Shown here: in pieces, positions 1-8,395 of the stretch
Position numbering within the stretch: position 1 is the stretch's first letter
Layout of the letters: each line of letters begins with the position of its first letter
Assembly: GCF_007827045.1 (NCBI RefSeq)
Contig: NZ_RPFW01000006.1
Coordinates: 248,001-312,000, forward strand
Reading direction: 5' to 3'
From: Trebonia kvetii
GTDB lineage: Bacteria > Actinomycetota > Actinomycetes > Streptosporangiales > Streptosporangiaceae
Length of the DNA: 64,000 nt
Translations under genes and position numbers: made by a program
The notes under the pieces: generated by a model
What the model saw: only the letters and a program-made list of their open reading frames with translations
What the model was told of the DNA's origin: nothing
The model's database searches: none

Positions 1-708
1 CGCCGCGGCGGCCTTCGCCCATGGATCCTGGATCGACGCCTGCGTCGGCTGCTGCCATAGGTCCCCCGCGGACGCCGGGGCCGGCGGCCAGGGATCCTGC
101 GGTGGCGCGGCGGGCGGCACCGCGGCGGGCGGCACCGGGTTACGCGGTGCGGCGGGCGGCGGCGGCGCCGGCGTGAACCGGGGGGCGGGCCGCAGGTCAA
201 TGCGGGTTTCTCCCCCGGAGGACGCGGCCGGAGTGAACGACGGCTCAGACTTGGCCGGCGGCGGGGGAACAGTGGGAAGCGGGGCAACAGGCGGCGACTG
301 CGGCGGCGCCACCGTCTCCGTCGGGGTAGGCGCGAGCACCTTGTGCACGACGGTCGGCGCCGCCTGCGGCCGTACCTGGTAGCCGAGCGCCTGCGCGTAC
401 TCGGTGCTCACCCAGATGCTGGCGGCCGGGTCAAGCAGCCTGTTCTCCGTCAGCGAGCGCGCGACAAGAGCGATCGCCGTCTCCACGTCCAGGTGCTGGC
501 CCTCGACGTGCTGAGTGAGTTCGGCGGCGACGCCCGCCTCGGCCGCGGCGACAAGCAGGCTGCGCTCGCGTGGCATATCGGGCAGCAGGTCAGTCACCAG
601 GTTGCCGAGGATGCGCGGGTCGCCGAGTACACGCGCGCCGTAGCTGCTGACGGCGGTGCTCAGTGCCTCGTGTGCCTCACCGTTCGCGTCGAATGAGTCC
701 CCGCTCAT
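1..708 (-). CDS. Hypothetical protein with proline-rich tail (partial, runs off the window)
   Basis: Read from 708 down to the window edge this frame is open for 236 codons. The start is fixed by a strong ribosome site (GGAGG at 716-720, seven bases before the ATG). The first ~130 residues are a compact acidic/helical region without a motif I recognise. From about residue 145 the chain becomes rich in Pro, Ala and Thr (PPPP runs, APTPTETVAPP), typical of an extracytoplasmic or linker segment. It follows the FHA-trypsin gene by 62 bp on the same strand and is probably co-transcribed with it. The C-terminus is missing, so no function can be given. Confidence 0.75.
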   Translation of the reverse strand, partial: MSGDSFDANGEAHEALSTAVSSYGARVLGDPRILGNLVTDLLPDMPRERSLLVAAAEAGVAAELTQHVEGQHLDVETAIALVARSLTENRLLDPAASIWVSTEYAQALGYQVRPQAAPTVVHKVLAPTPTETVAPPQSPPVAPLPTVPPPPAKSEPSFTPAASSGGETRIDLRPAPRFTPAPPPPAAPRNPVPPAAVPPAAPPQDPWPPAPASAGDLWQQPTQASIQDPWAKAAAA

Positions 709-770
709 TGGATTACCTCCGGGCCTCTGTCTTCGCGTGCCGCAGCACGCGTCTTGATCCGCATGTCTTG

Positions 771-2366
771 CTACGCCCCGACGGTCACCGAGGTGGCCGT
801 CCCGATCGGGGCCAGGCTTGGACCGCCGTAGAGCTGAATGTGATAGGTCCCCGATGGCATCGACCCGAGCCCTAGCTGCTCGGCGGATACCTGGATCGCG
901 AAGCAGCCGCTGCCGGACTTCGCCGCGAGCTGCGGCAGGCCGTCGGTGGAGTCGGTAACTGGCGAGCCGTCTGGCAGCTCAACGAGCAGGGCCAGGTCGA
1001 GTCCTGACGGAACCCCGCTGAAGTCCGCGCCGAACACGGCCGACGCCGATGGCGCGACGGACGTGCCGCCCGCGCATGCCCCGTGCTGGCTCGCGCCGAT
1101 GCCCGCGCCGCCTGACCGCTCCGCGCCGGTGCGCTGCACCAGGTACTTGCTGTGATACGCGGCGCCGTCCCTGGCCGCCGCGATCAGCGTCCGCGCCTCG
1201 GTGACTGACCGCAGCCGCCACGACAGGTCGCCGCCCTCGCCGGTCACCTCGAGGCTGGGCACCCCGATCAGCTGCCCCGCGTTGCTGACCGCGGCGCCGC
1301 CCGAGTTGCCGTGCGCCAGGCGCGCCGTCGTCTCGAGCTCGAAGCGGGGATCGAGTACGTGTCTGAGCGGATCGGGCACGAACGTCGAGATGACACCGCT
1401 GGTGACGCTGATCGAGTCGGAGTCGGCCACGCCGGGGAAGCCGAGAACGGTCACCGGCTGGTCGAGCTGGACCGCCGCGTCGTTCCCGAGCGCGAGGTAC
1501 GGCAGGTGCAGGCTCTTCCCGTTGACCGGGGTGCCGCCGCTTGTGGCGTATATCTGCACGACGGCCAGGTCGAGGTAGCCGTCGACGGCCACCGGGCGCG
1601 CACGGTACGCGGCCTTGACCGGTGACGAGGGACCGGTGGTCAGCTCGACGGTCAGGTAGGGCGGGTCCTGCTCGAGCTGGCTTCCCGGTTCGCCGATCGC
1701 CACGGCCAGACCGGCCGCCTGCGGCTGTGCGACGTGCGCGTTGGTGAGGATGAGTCCGTCGGGGGCGATGATCGTCCCCGAGCCCCAGCCCGTGTACGAG
1801 GACTGCGACCCCTGAAGCAACCGGACCGTGGACGCTTCGGCGTGCTGCAGGGCGGATGCCGGCAGGGTGCTGCCCTGCGGCGGCCTGCCGCTCGCGGAGG
1901 GTGACCCGACCGTGGTCAGGATCACGGCGGCGATGCCACCGGACACAGCGGCGCCCGCGGCCACGATGACGGCCATCCGCGCGCGGCCGCGGCGCAGCCG
2001 GCGGTCCCTGTTGTGCTCGAGCTCGGTGCTGCTCAGCGGCGGCGTGATGCCGAGTTCCTCGCCAGTCGCCGGATCGCCGAGCCGCAGCGTCACCGATTCC
2101 GTGATGCGGAGCGGACCGCGCAGCCGCTTTCCGTCAAGGAAGGTCCCCCGTCGGGATCTATCTATATAGGTCGCGCCCTTTTCATCGGAGACGATCAGGC
2201 CGTGCGTGTCCCTGGACACGAGAGGATTTATCGAGACGAGTTCAAGTGTCGGATCACGCCCCACCCGGATTTGCATTCCCACGGGAAATATGCGCTGCTC
2301 GCGCCCGATCCGCGCGACGACCACCGGCGTCCGCGCCTGACCGTCGGCCGGCTGCTGCGGCATCAT
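771..2366 (-). CDS. FHA domain - transmembrane - trypsin-like serine protease fusion
   Basis: A 531-residue membrane-anchored protease. Residues ~20-105 form a forkhead-associated domain (VGRD and SRDTHG motifs, a phosphothreonine-reading fold) predicted to face the cytoplasm. A single membrane span lies at ~131-153 after an Arg-rich stretch. Residues ~175-400 form a trypsin/HtrA-like domain outside the cell with the full triad: His211 in TNAHV, Asp266 in DLAVV and Ser355 in GNSGG. No PDZ domain follows; the last ~110 residues are an unassigned beta-rich region. The architecture suggests a protease whose activity or placement is tied to Ser/Thr phosphorylation, fitting its location ~3 kb from the pkn/fha operon. 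That link is inference. Start is the first of two adjacent ATGs. Confidence 0.85.
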   Translation of the reverse strand: MMPQQPADGQARTPVVVARIGREQRIFPVGMQIRVGRDPTLELVSINPLVSRDTHGLIVSDEKGATYIDRSRRGTFLDGKRLRGPLRITESVTLRLGDPATGEELGITPPLSSTELEHNRDRRLRRGRARMAVIVAAGAAVSGGIAAVILTTVGSPSASGRPPQGSTLPASALQHAEASTVRLLQGSQSSYTGWGSGTIIAPDGLILTNAHVAQPQAAGLAVAIGEPGSQLEQDPPYLTVELTTGPSSPVKAAYRARPVAVDGYLDLAVVQIYATSGGTPVNGKSLHLPYLALGNDAAVQLDQPVTVLGFPGVADSDSISVTSGVISTFVPDPLRHVLDPRFELETTARLAHGNSGGAAVSNAGQLIGVPSLEVTGEGGDLSWRLRSVTEARTLIAAARDGAAYHSKYLVQRTGAERSGGAGIGASQHGACAGGTSVAPSASAVFGADFSGVPSGLDLALLVELPDGSPVTDSTDGLPQLAAKSGSGCFAIQVSAEQLGLGSMPSGTYHIQLYGGPSLAPIGTATSVTVGA

Positions 2367-2868
2367 GCGAACACCAGCCTCACCGCATGTCCAATGCGCT
2401 TAGCGCACACGTCCCCCACGCCGCTCCAAGTCCCGCTCCGCCCCGCCCCAGCAGCCGCGCCCAGGCCTAATCACGCATTAGATATAAATCAATCCGCCTA
2501 GGCCGCCGCCGCTCCCAGGGACATACCTATTTTTCAGCGCCATGGTACGCCCTGCGGCGATATTTAGTAACCGGTAAATGGCCCGCATTCCACACACAAA
2601 TCATCACCACTACTCAACAGCAATCGCCGGTATAGCTCAGCACCGGTCCCGTAGGCCCAATAACCCATGAACGTAAACTTGCACGCACGTGAATAAAGTG
2701 ACGGAAACAACGTGGTGTGAACGAAGCAACGGCCGCGTGGCCCGAGCCAGTCCTATCCGGCTCGACGGCCAGCGGCCAGCGGCCAGCGGTAGCCCCGCAT
2801 TCGCGCGGGGTCGTTGCCCTACGTATTAGCCCGAACGGGTGCGTGCTTCGCCCGTTCCGCCGCGCCAT
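2367..2868. other. Non-coding gap of about 500 bp
   Basis: No convincing gene on either strand. Positions 2470-2560 are distinctly AT-richer than the surroundings and probably carry the minus-strand promoter of the FHA-trypsin gene. A 7-bp unit (GGCCAGC) is repeated three times in tandem at 2767-2787, and a short inverted repeat (CCCCGC/GCGGGG) lies at 2793-2810, downstream of the hydrolase gene. Confidence 0.5.
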
Positions 2869-3699
2869 TCACGTGCTGCTGGGGAGTTCATCGAGGAACC
2901 GGGTCAGTACCTCGTTGACCGCGGCCGGCTGCTCCATATTGATCATGTGCCCGGCGTCAGCCACGACGTGATACCTGGCGCCGGAGATTCGGCGGGCAAG
3001 CACCGCGGACATGTCAAGGAATCCGGGCACATCGTGCTCGCCGACCAGCACGAGCGCCGGCACGTCCAGCTGCTCGAGCACGTCGATCGGCCGCTGCCCT
3101 TCCTCCTCGTGCGGGTCGCGGCCGATCCAGTGCTGGCCCGGGTAGGCCGCCACCATGGCCGTGAGCTGGTCGCTCACCTCGGCCAGCTTCCTGGCCGGTG
3201 CGAACAGCGGATGGGCAAGCCAGGCCGCGCGGCCTGCCAGCAGACCGCGGCTCATCGCCATCTCGCCGGCCAGCCTGATCGCGGCGAGTGATTCCGGGTC
3301 CCAAGGAACGCCGTCCAGTACCGCGTCCATCATCACCAGGCCGCGTACCCGTTGCGGAGCGGCCAGGGCTGTCTTCAGCACCACCTGGCCGCCAAACGAC
3401 AGCCCGGCGAGCACGGCCCGCCCGATGCCGAGGTGATCGAGCAGTGCGAGCAGGTCACCGGCGTGGGTGTAGCCGACGGCGGGATCAAACGGGCCAGAAC
3501 TACCGAAACCCCTGCAGTCGTACCTGATCACCCGGTGCCGCGCGGCCAGGTGCGCCTCCTGCGGCTCCCACATGCGCATGTCGAGCCCGAAGCCGTGCAC
3601 AAGCACCACGGCGGGCCCCTCCCCGGTCACCTGATAGGCCAGCCGGGCACCGGGCAGTGCAAGCACCTCGCAGCCACCGCCCGCGACCTCAATTCCCAT
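2869..3699 (-). CDS. Alpha/beta hydrolase
   Basis: A 276-residue single-domain alpha/beta hydrolase. It has the oxyanion motif HGFG (35-38), nucleophile elbow GLSFGG with Ser101, acid Asp223 (GEHD) and base His251 (AGHMINMEQP), so the catalytic triad is complete. The fold covers esterases, lactonases and dehalogenase relatives, and the substrate cannot be told from sequence. The frame stays open up to 3903, but the upstream 68 codons are Arg-rich and unlike the family. The ATG at 3699, directly before the recognisable fold, is the preferred start. The 292 bp between it and the BON gene hold no other gene. Confidence 0.85.
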   Translation of the reverse strand: MGIEVAGGGCEVLALPGARLAYQVTGEGPAVVLVHGFGLDMRMWEPQEAHLAARHRVIRYDCRGFGSSGPFDPAVGYTHAGDLLALLDHLGIGRAVLAGLSFGGQVVLKTALAAPQRVRGLVMMDAVLDGVPWDPESLAAIRLAGEMAMSRGLLAGRAAWLAHPLFAPARKLAEVSDQLTAMVAAYPGQHWIGRDPHEEEGQRPIDVLEQLDVPALVLVGEHDVPGFLDMSAVLARRISGARYHVVADAGHMINMEQPAAVNEVLTRFLDELPSST

Positions 3700-3991
3700 C
3701 CCCGCATTGTGCCCCGCGGCCACGGCCGTCACATCGGTACGCCACCCGCTTTTCGAGCGGCGCCGTAAGACAGCCGCCAGCCCCGATGGTTGCTCCGGCA
3801 GGCTCCGGTGTACTGACCCACAGCGCCAGCGGCCGGGTAGCGAACCGCAGCGGTGGGCTGAGCCGCCCCCTAGTCTCATCACGCCAGCCGGAACCGAAAT
3901 CAATCCGATTCCACCCTTGTCAACGGCACGCGAGTTGTGTCAGAGCCAGAATTCACGTGCCGTTGACCAGGTCCTTGGCGGCGGGTGCCGG

Positions 3992-4675
3992 TCAGCCGGT
4001 GACTACCAGCTCATCGCGGACGTTCCTGACGCCAATGCCGTACCAGGCGGCGTCGATCACCGCATCATGCTCGGCCCAGGTGCGGACATGCCCAGTAAGC
4101 GAGACGGTACCGTCGCTGGCGCTCACCAGGACGTCGCTGTCATCGGCGATCAGCGCGTTCCGGTCGAGGGCATCCTGGACCAGATCGGTCACGTCCGCCG
4201 CTTCCATGTCGGTGTAGATTTCAATGTCGTCGACGATGTTGCGCACGCCGGTCAGCCCGGCGACGGCCCGCTCGGCGGCGTCCCGCTCGAAGCGGTTGCT
4301 CACCATGCCGGTCAGCCAGACATCGCCGTCGCTGGCGCTGGCCTCGACGGTCGTCGGTACGGTGACCGTCATCGTGAGCGCGTTGTTAGCGGCCGTGGTC
4401 AGCACCACATCATCCCGGTAGTCGGTCGCCGGCAGCACCACCATCAGATGGTTGTGCACCCTAGTGACGCCCTGCACCCGCTTGGCGGCTGCTGCCGCCT
4501 CCCGGTACTGCGGGTAGCTAGACACCGTGCCGCTGAGCGCCACGTCCCCGTTCATGTTCTTCACAGTGATGCCTGCCGCATCCACCAGTATGTCGAAGTC
4601 CAGTTCTTTCTGGACTGCTTCGCGGATGTCCTTGGCCGTTTTGGCTGCTTCGCGGATGCCCTTGGGCGCTGCCAC
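3992..4675 (-). CDS. BON-domain protein (three tandem BON repeats, OsmY-like)
   Basis: A 227-residue protein built from three consecutive BON repeats (~20-80, ~88-155, ~160-225), each with the pattern V.V....G.V.L.G.V. The family binds phospholipid or other surfaces and is often stress-induced. No signal peptide is visible, so a cytoplasmic location is likely, unlike periplasmic E. coli OsmY. The start chosen is the GTG at 4675, which has AGGAAGG about ten bases upstream. A TTG 51 bp further upstream would add 17 Arg/Gly-rich residues and has no ribosome site. Confidence 0.8.
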   Translation of the reverse strand: MAAPKGIREAAKTAKDIREAVQKELDFDILVDAAGITVKNMNGDVALSGTVSSYPQYREAAAAAKRVQGVTRVHNHLMVVLPATDYRDDVVLTTAANNALTMTVTVPTTVEASASDGDVWLTGMVSNRFERDAAERAVAGLTGVRNIVDDIEIYTDMEAADVTDLVQDALDRNALIADDSDVLVSASDGTVSLTGHVRTWAEHDAVIDAAWYGIGVRNVRDELVVTG

Positions 4676-5040
4676 GGCGGGTCCCCTTCCTGCCAGGCGA
4701 CTATTGTCACCTCGCCGTGTACCCAACGGCGTCAGCCGGCAATCTTGCTGCTGGTGCTTCTCAGCTCACTGCAACCAGGCGTCCAGCGCGTCGAACTCGA
4801 CCGCCGTCGCCGCGCGCGGCGGGGGCGCGGGCGGCTGCGCTCAGGGTGGCGACGGCCTTCCTCGATGGTCGGGGCTTGCTGGTACAGGTACCGGTAACGC
4901 TTGGTTATCGGATCCCGGCCTACTGGGACGGCTACCTCGTACCCCGCGCCGTGCTTGCGGATGTGCCCTTGCGGTTAGCACATGCCAGCACCATGCGCCC
5001 ATTGGCAAAGGTGACGGCGGCTACTTCGGGTAGCCCCGGA
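4676..5040. other. Intergenic stretch, no gene seen
   Basis: About 365 bp between the BON gene and the tRNA terminator. Frames open across it show no protein-like composition and no ribosome sites. It probably contains the minus-strand promoter of the BON gene near its left end. Confidence 0.4.
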
Positions 5041-5046
5041 AGTACG

Positions 5047-5077
5047 AAGCTGGCCCGCGTTTGCGCAGGCCAGCTTT
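5047..5077 (-). terminator. Hairpin terminator downstream of tRNA-Leu
   Basis: A perfect 9-bp inverted repeat (AAGCTGGCC at 5047-5055, GGCCAGCTT at 5068-5076), extended inside the loop by CGC/GCG. It begins four bases after the tRNA 3' end on the minus strand. There is no long T-run, as is common in actinobacteria. Confidence 0.7.
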
Positions 5078-5080
5078 CAG

Positions 5081-5163
5081 TGGGCGAGGAGGGATTTGAA
5101 CCCTCACATCCTTTCGGACACACGGACCTGAACCGTGCGCGTCTGCCGTTCCGCCACTCGCCC
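5081..5163 (-). tRNA. tRNA-Leu (anticodon CAG)
   Basis: An 83-nt class II tRNA read on the minus strand. The acceptor stem GGGCGAG pairs with CTCGCCC, the anticodon arm is CACGG-TTCAGGT-CCGTG giving anticodon CAG, there is a long variable arm typical of tRNA-Leu, and the T arm is GAGGG-TTCAAAT-CCCTC. The CCA end is not encoded. A leucine tRNA next to fhaA is, to my knowledge, also seen in mycobacteria, which supports the locus assignment. Confidence 0.95.
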
Positions 5164-5254
5164 GAGCAAGGACGACTTAGGTTAGCACGGCCGCGAACGT
5201 GCTCGTACCGCAGATAACATCGGATGCGTAACAGGCCGAAGGGAGGCTCGACGG

Positions 5255-6010
5255 GTGGGCGTTCTTCAGCGCTTCGAACGACGGCTTGAGGGCATGGTTG
5301 AGGGGACCTTTGCCCGGGTCTTCAAGTCCGAATTGCAGCCGGTCGAGGTAGCGAGCGCGATCCAGCATGAGATGGACGAGCGAGCTGCGATCGTCGCACA
5401 GGGTCGCACGCTGGTGCCGAACGACTTCGTTGTCGAGATTGCCCAGACCGACGCCGAACGGCTTGACATCCTGGTGGAGAGCCTCAGCCTGGAACTGGCC
5501 ACGCTGGCCAGAGACCATGCCAGAGAGCAGGGCTACTCATTTGTGGGTCCGGTGCGGATCCGGTTCGAGGGCGTGCCCGAACTCGCGACCGGCATGTTCC
5601 GCATCAGATCCGGCGTGATCCGCGGGCACACTGTCGAGGCGGGCGAGGTCCGGCAGCCGGTCAGCGACCTGCCGCGGTCTGGCGGCACTCAGTTCCCTGG
5701 CAGGCCGCGCCTGGTCATCTCCGGGTCGTCTCCGGGAACCGGCCTCGAGGCGGGCAGCACCTATGAGCTGCAGACCCCGGTGACCCTGCTTGGCCGTGGC
5801 ACGGACTGCGACCTGCGGATGGTCGACCCCGGGGTATCCCGGCACCACGCGGAACTGCGAGTCGAGGACGGCCAGGTCGTCCTTGTCGATCTTGGCTCGA
5901 CCAACGGGACCTTCGTGAACGGCCAGCCGGTGCGCCGTGTCGCCCTCGTAGACGGCACGAACGTCACGCTCGGCCGGACCACGATGATTTTCCGTCAGGA
6001 AAGGTATTGA
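5255..6010 (+). CDS. fhaA: FhaA: DUF3662 + FHA domain regulator of cell-wall synthesis
   Basis: A 251-residue cytoplasmic protein. The N-terminal ~1-120 is the DUF3662 domain typical of FhaA (starting GVLQRFERRLEGMVEG). A short linker leads to a C-terminal FHA domain (~165-250) with the conserved GRG, SRHHAEL and GSTNGTFVNG motifs. In mycobacteria FhaA binds the phosphorylated pseudokinase region of MviN/MurJ and helps control peptidoglycan precursor export. Start GTG 5255 with GGGAGG upstream. First gene of the fhaA-fhaB-pstP-rodA-pbpA-pknA-pknB cluster. A 97-bp gap separates it from fhaB. Confidence 0.95.
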   Translation: MGVLQRFERRLEGMVEGTFARVFKSELQPVEVASAIQHEMDERAAIVAQGRTLVPNDFVVEIAQTDAERLDILVESLSLELATLARDHAREQGYSFVGPVRIRFEGVPELATGMFRIRSGVIRGHTVEAGEVRQPVSDLPRSGGTQFPGRPRLVISGSSPGTGLEAGSTYELQTPVTLLGRGTDCDLRMVDPGVSRHHAELRVEDGQVVLVDLGSTNGTFVNGQPVRRVALVDGTNVTLGRTTMIFRQERY

Positions 6011-6107
6011 TCAGGCCGCGACCAGACGGGCGCCCAGAAGACCAAGGAGTGACTACCCTTAGGGCAGCCAACCGATTGCGACGCAGAAGCCGAGGACTCA
6101 GCAGGGA

Positions 6108-6590
6108 ATGAATGCGCTCACCCTTACCCTTATCAGGGTCGCCTTCCTGGCCGTCTTGTGGCTCTTCGTGATCGCGGCCATCGGCGTGGTGCGCACCGAC
6201 CTGCTCGGCACGGGGACGGCCAAGGCCCGTCGCGCCCGCAATCAGCCGCCCGCCCCGCAGCCGCAGCGACCGCCGAGGCCCGCACGGCCCGGCCGTGGCA
6301 CGCCGCGCTTCCTCGTGGTAACCGAGGGCGGCCTGGCGGGCGTCAGCATCGACCTGTCGGACCAGCAGATCACGATGGGCCGGGCGAATGACGCCACGCT
6401 TGTTCTGAATGACGACTACTCTTCCAGCTACCATGCCCGGATATTTCCGCAGGACGGACAGTGGTTCGTTGAGGACCTCGGGTCAACCAACGGCACCTAC
6501 CTGGACCGCCAGAAGGTGATCCGGCCCACCCCGGTCCCTGTAGGCGTGCCGATTCGCATTGGCAAGACCGTTCTGGAACTGCGCAGATGA
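6108..6590 (+). CDS. fhaB: FhaB/FipA: membrane-anchored FHA domain protein
   Basis: A 160-residue protein with an N-terminal membrane span (~5-26), a basic proline-rich linker (~40-65) and a C-terminal FHA domain (~70-158; MGRANDATL, SSYHARI, GSTNGTYLD). The family reads phosphothreonine on kinase substrates and connects Ser/Thr kinase signalling to division and elongation proteins (FipA in M. tuberculosis links FtsZ and FtsQ). Its stop overlaps the pstP start as ATGA, so translation is probably coupled. Confidence 0.93.
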   Translation: MNALTLTLIRVAFLAVLWLFVIAAIGVVRTDLLGTGTAKARRARNQPPAPQPQRPPRPARPGRGTPRFLVVTEGGLAGVSIDLSDQQITMGRANDATLVLNDDYSSSYHARIFPQDGQWFVEDLGSTNGTYLDRQKVIRPTPVPVGVPIRIGKTVLELRR

Positions 6591-8395
6591 CACTAGCCCT
6601 CAGATACGCGATAAGGTCCGATGTCGGTCTCCTTCGTGAGGGGAACGAGGACTCGGCCTACGCCGGCCCGCACCTGCTCGCGGTCGCCGACGGCATGGGG
6701 GGGCACGCCGCCGGTGAGGTCGCTAGCGCCGCCACTATCACGACGCTCGCTTCGCTCGACTCCGATCCCCAGGGCGACCTGGTCGCCGCGCTGGAAGACG
6801 CCGTGGCCAGGGCGAACCTGCGGCTCCAGGAAATGATCATCTCTGACCCGGCGATCGAGGGCATGGGGACGACGCTGACCGCGCTGCTGTGGTCGGAGGG
6901 ATACGCCGCGCTCTGCCATATCGGTGACTCGCGCGCCTACCTGCTGCGCAGCGGCCAGTTCGTGCAGATCACCCACGACCACACGCTCGTGCAGTCCCTG
7001 GTCGACGAGGGCAAGATCACCGAGGATGACGTCGCCACCCACCCGCACCGCTCGCTGCTGCTTCGCGCCCTCGACGGCCGGACGATCGCCGAGCCGGACC
7101 TGAACACCATCGAGACGCAGTACGGCGACCGTTTCCTGCTCTGCTCGGACGGCCTGTCCGGCGTCGTGACCGAGCAGACGCTGCACCAGACGCTCGGCTC
7201 GATCCGCGACCCGGACAAGGCCGCGCTGCAGCTTGTCGACCTCGCCATCAGGGGCGGCGGGCCCGACAACATCACCTGCATCGTCGCCGACGTAATCGAC
7301 ACGCAGTCCAGCCAGGTGCAGCCGACATGGAAGCCGGCGTTCGCCGGCGCGGCCGCGCACGGCGATCCGTCAGAAACCCGGCCGTCGGCACGGCAAAGCT
7401 CGCCCGCGACCAGGGCCATGCGGCTCACCAGGACCGCGCCGCAGCCGGCGGTGCCCGACGAGCCCACGACCGGGGTATGGCCGGCCGCCGGGTACCGAGA
7501 CGGTTACACGGGAACGTTCGACAGCCCGGCGTTCGAACCCGGCGGCTACGAGCGCGGCGGGACGAGGACCGAGGCCGGCGGCAGGGTGCACGACACCACC
7601 GCGTTCGAGCGGCCCGATGGCTTCCCCGGATCCGACACCGGCCAGGACGACCTCCGCGAGGGGCGCAGGCGGCGCGGTGGCGGCCACCGCGCTAGTGGCG
7701 GGCGCGACCGGTACTACGATGACGACGACGGTCGCGGCAGGCGCCGCTGGCCCATCGTTACGGGCTCGCTTGTGCTCCTTGTGCTGCTTATCGGCGGCGG
7801 CCTGTACGGCGCCTGGCAGTACAACCAGCACCAGTACTACGTCGGAGTCAAAGACGGGTACGTCGCGATCTTCCGCGGCAGCAACGAGAGCCTGGCGGGC
7901 ATCAACCTGTCCAGCCTTGTCAGCCGGTCGACCCTGCCGGTCAGCCAGCTGCGCGGCACCGATCAGGCCACCCTCAACCAGACGATTTCCGAGGGCAGCG
8001 TGAACGACGCGACGACGCTGATCGACCGGCTCCAGGCCAAGGTCGACCAGTGCCACACGGCCTGGCAGGCGCTGGCTACCTGGCAGGCCAAGAACACCGC
8101 GTACCAGCAGGCCCTGACGCACAACAGGACGTCTAAGAAGAAGGTCACGGTCCCGGCGAACCCCGGCCCGCAGCCGGCCAAGCCGGAGAGCGCCGACTGC
8201 GCGCCGTCGACCGCGTTCGGCATTCCGGTCTCGGCGCTGCCGAGCGGGCAGTCGAGCGCCACGGTGCCCACGCCGTCACGTTCGGCAACCGCGTCACCGA
8301 GTGCCAAGGCGAGCACTAAGGCGAGCACTAAGGCTTCCGCTAAGGCGACAGGCTCGCCGGCCAAGGCGTCCCCGAGCACGCGGGCGACCACGTGA
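6587..8395 (+). CDS. pstP: PstP: PP2C-type Ser/Thr protein phosphatase, membrane-anchored
   Basis: A 602-residue phosphatase that reverses PknA/PknB phosphorylation. The catalytic PP2C domain is ~1-240, with the metal-binding motifs NEDSAY, ADGMGGHAAGE, GDSRAYL, CSDGLSG and GGPDNIT. Then come a disordered Gly/Arg-rich linker (~245-385), one transmembrane span (~389-411) and an extracytoplasmic domain ending in a Ser/Thr/Ala/Lys-rich tail with repeated KASTKAS units (DNA repeats near 8305-8345). Overlaps fhaB by ATGA and rodA by GTGA. Longer than mycobacterial PstP (~514) because of linker and tail. Confidence 0.95.
   Translation: MTLALRYAIRSDVGLLREGNEDSAYAGPHLLAVADGMGGHAAGEVASAATITTLASLDSDPQGDLVAALEDAVARANLRLQEMIISDPAIEGMGTTLTALLWSEGYAALCHIGDSRAYLLRSGQFVQITHDHTLVQSLVDEGKITEDDVATHPHRSLLLRALDGRTIAEPDLNTIETQYGDRFLLCSDGLSGVVTEQTLHQTLGSIRDPDKAALQLVDLAIRGGGPDNITCIVADVIDTQSSQVQPTWKPAFAGAAAHGDPSETRPSARQSSPATRAMRLTRTAPQPAVPDEPTTGVWPAAGYRDGYTGTFDSPAFEPGGYERGGTRTEAGGRVHDTTAFERPDGFPGSDTGQDDLREGRRRRGGGHRASGGRDRYYDDDDGRGRRRWPIVTGSLVLLVLLIGGGLYGAWQYNQHQYYVGVKDGYVAIFRGSNESLAGINLSSLVSRSTLPVSQLRGTDQATLNQTISEGSVNDATTLIDRLQAKVDQCHTAWQALATWQAKNTAYQQALTHNRTSKKKVTVPANPGPQPAKPESADCAPSTAFGIPVSALPSGQSSATVPTPSRSATASPSAKASTKASTKASAKATGSPAKASPSTRATT

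Noticed and set aside
2767-2787. CRISPR-like or regulatory repeat array
   Set aside because: Only three copies of a 7-bp unit without spacers; simple slippage repeat. No CRISPR array or cas gene is seen anywhere in the window.
3707-4897. Long plus-strand open frame across the BON gene
   Set aside because: Arg/His/Gly-rich composition and exact antisense overlap with well-formed BON domains; a GC-bias artefact.
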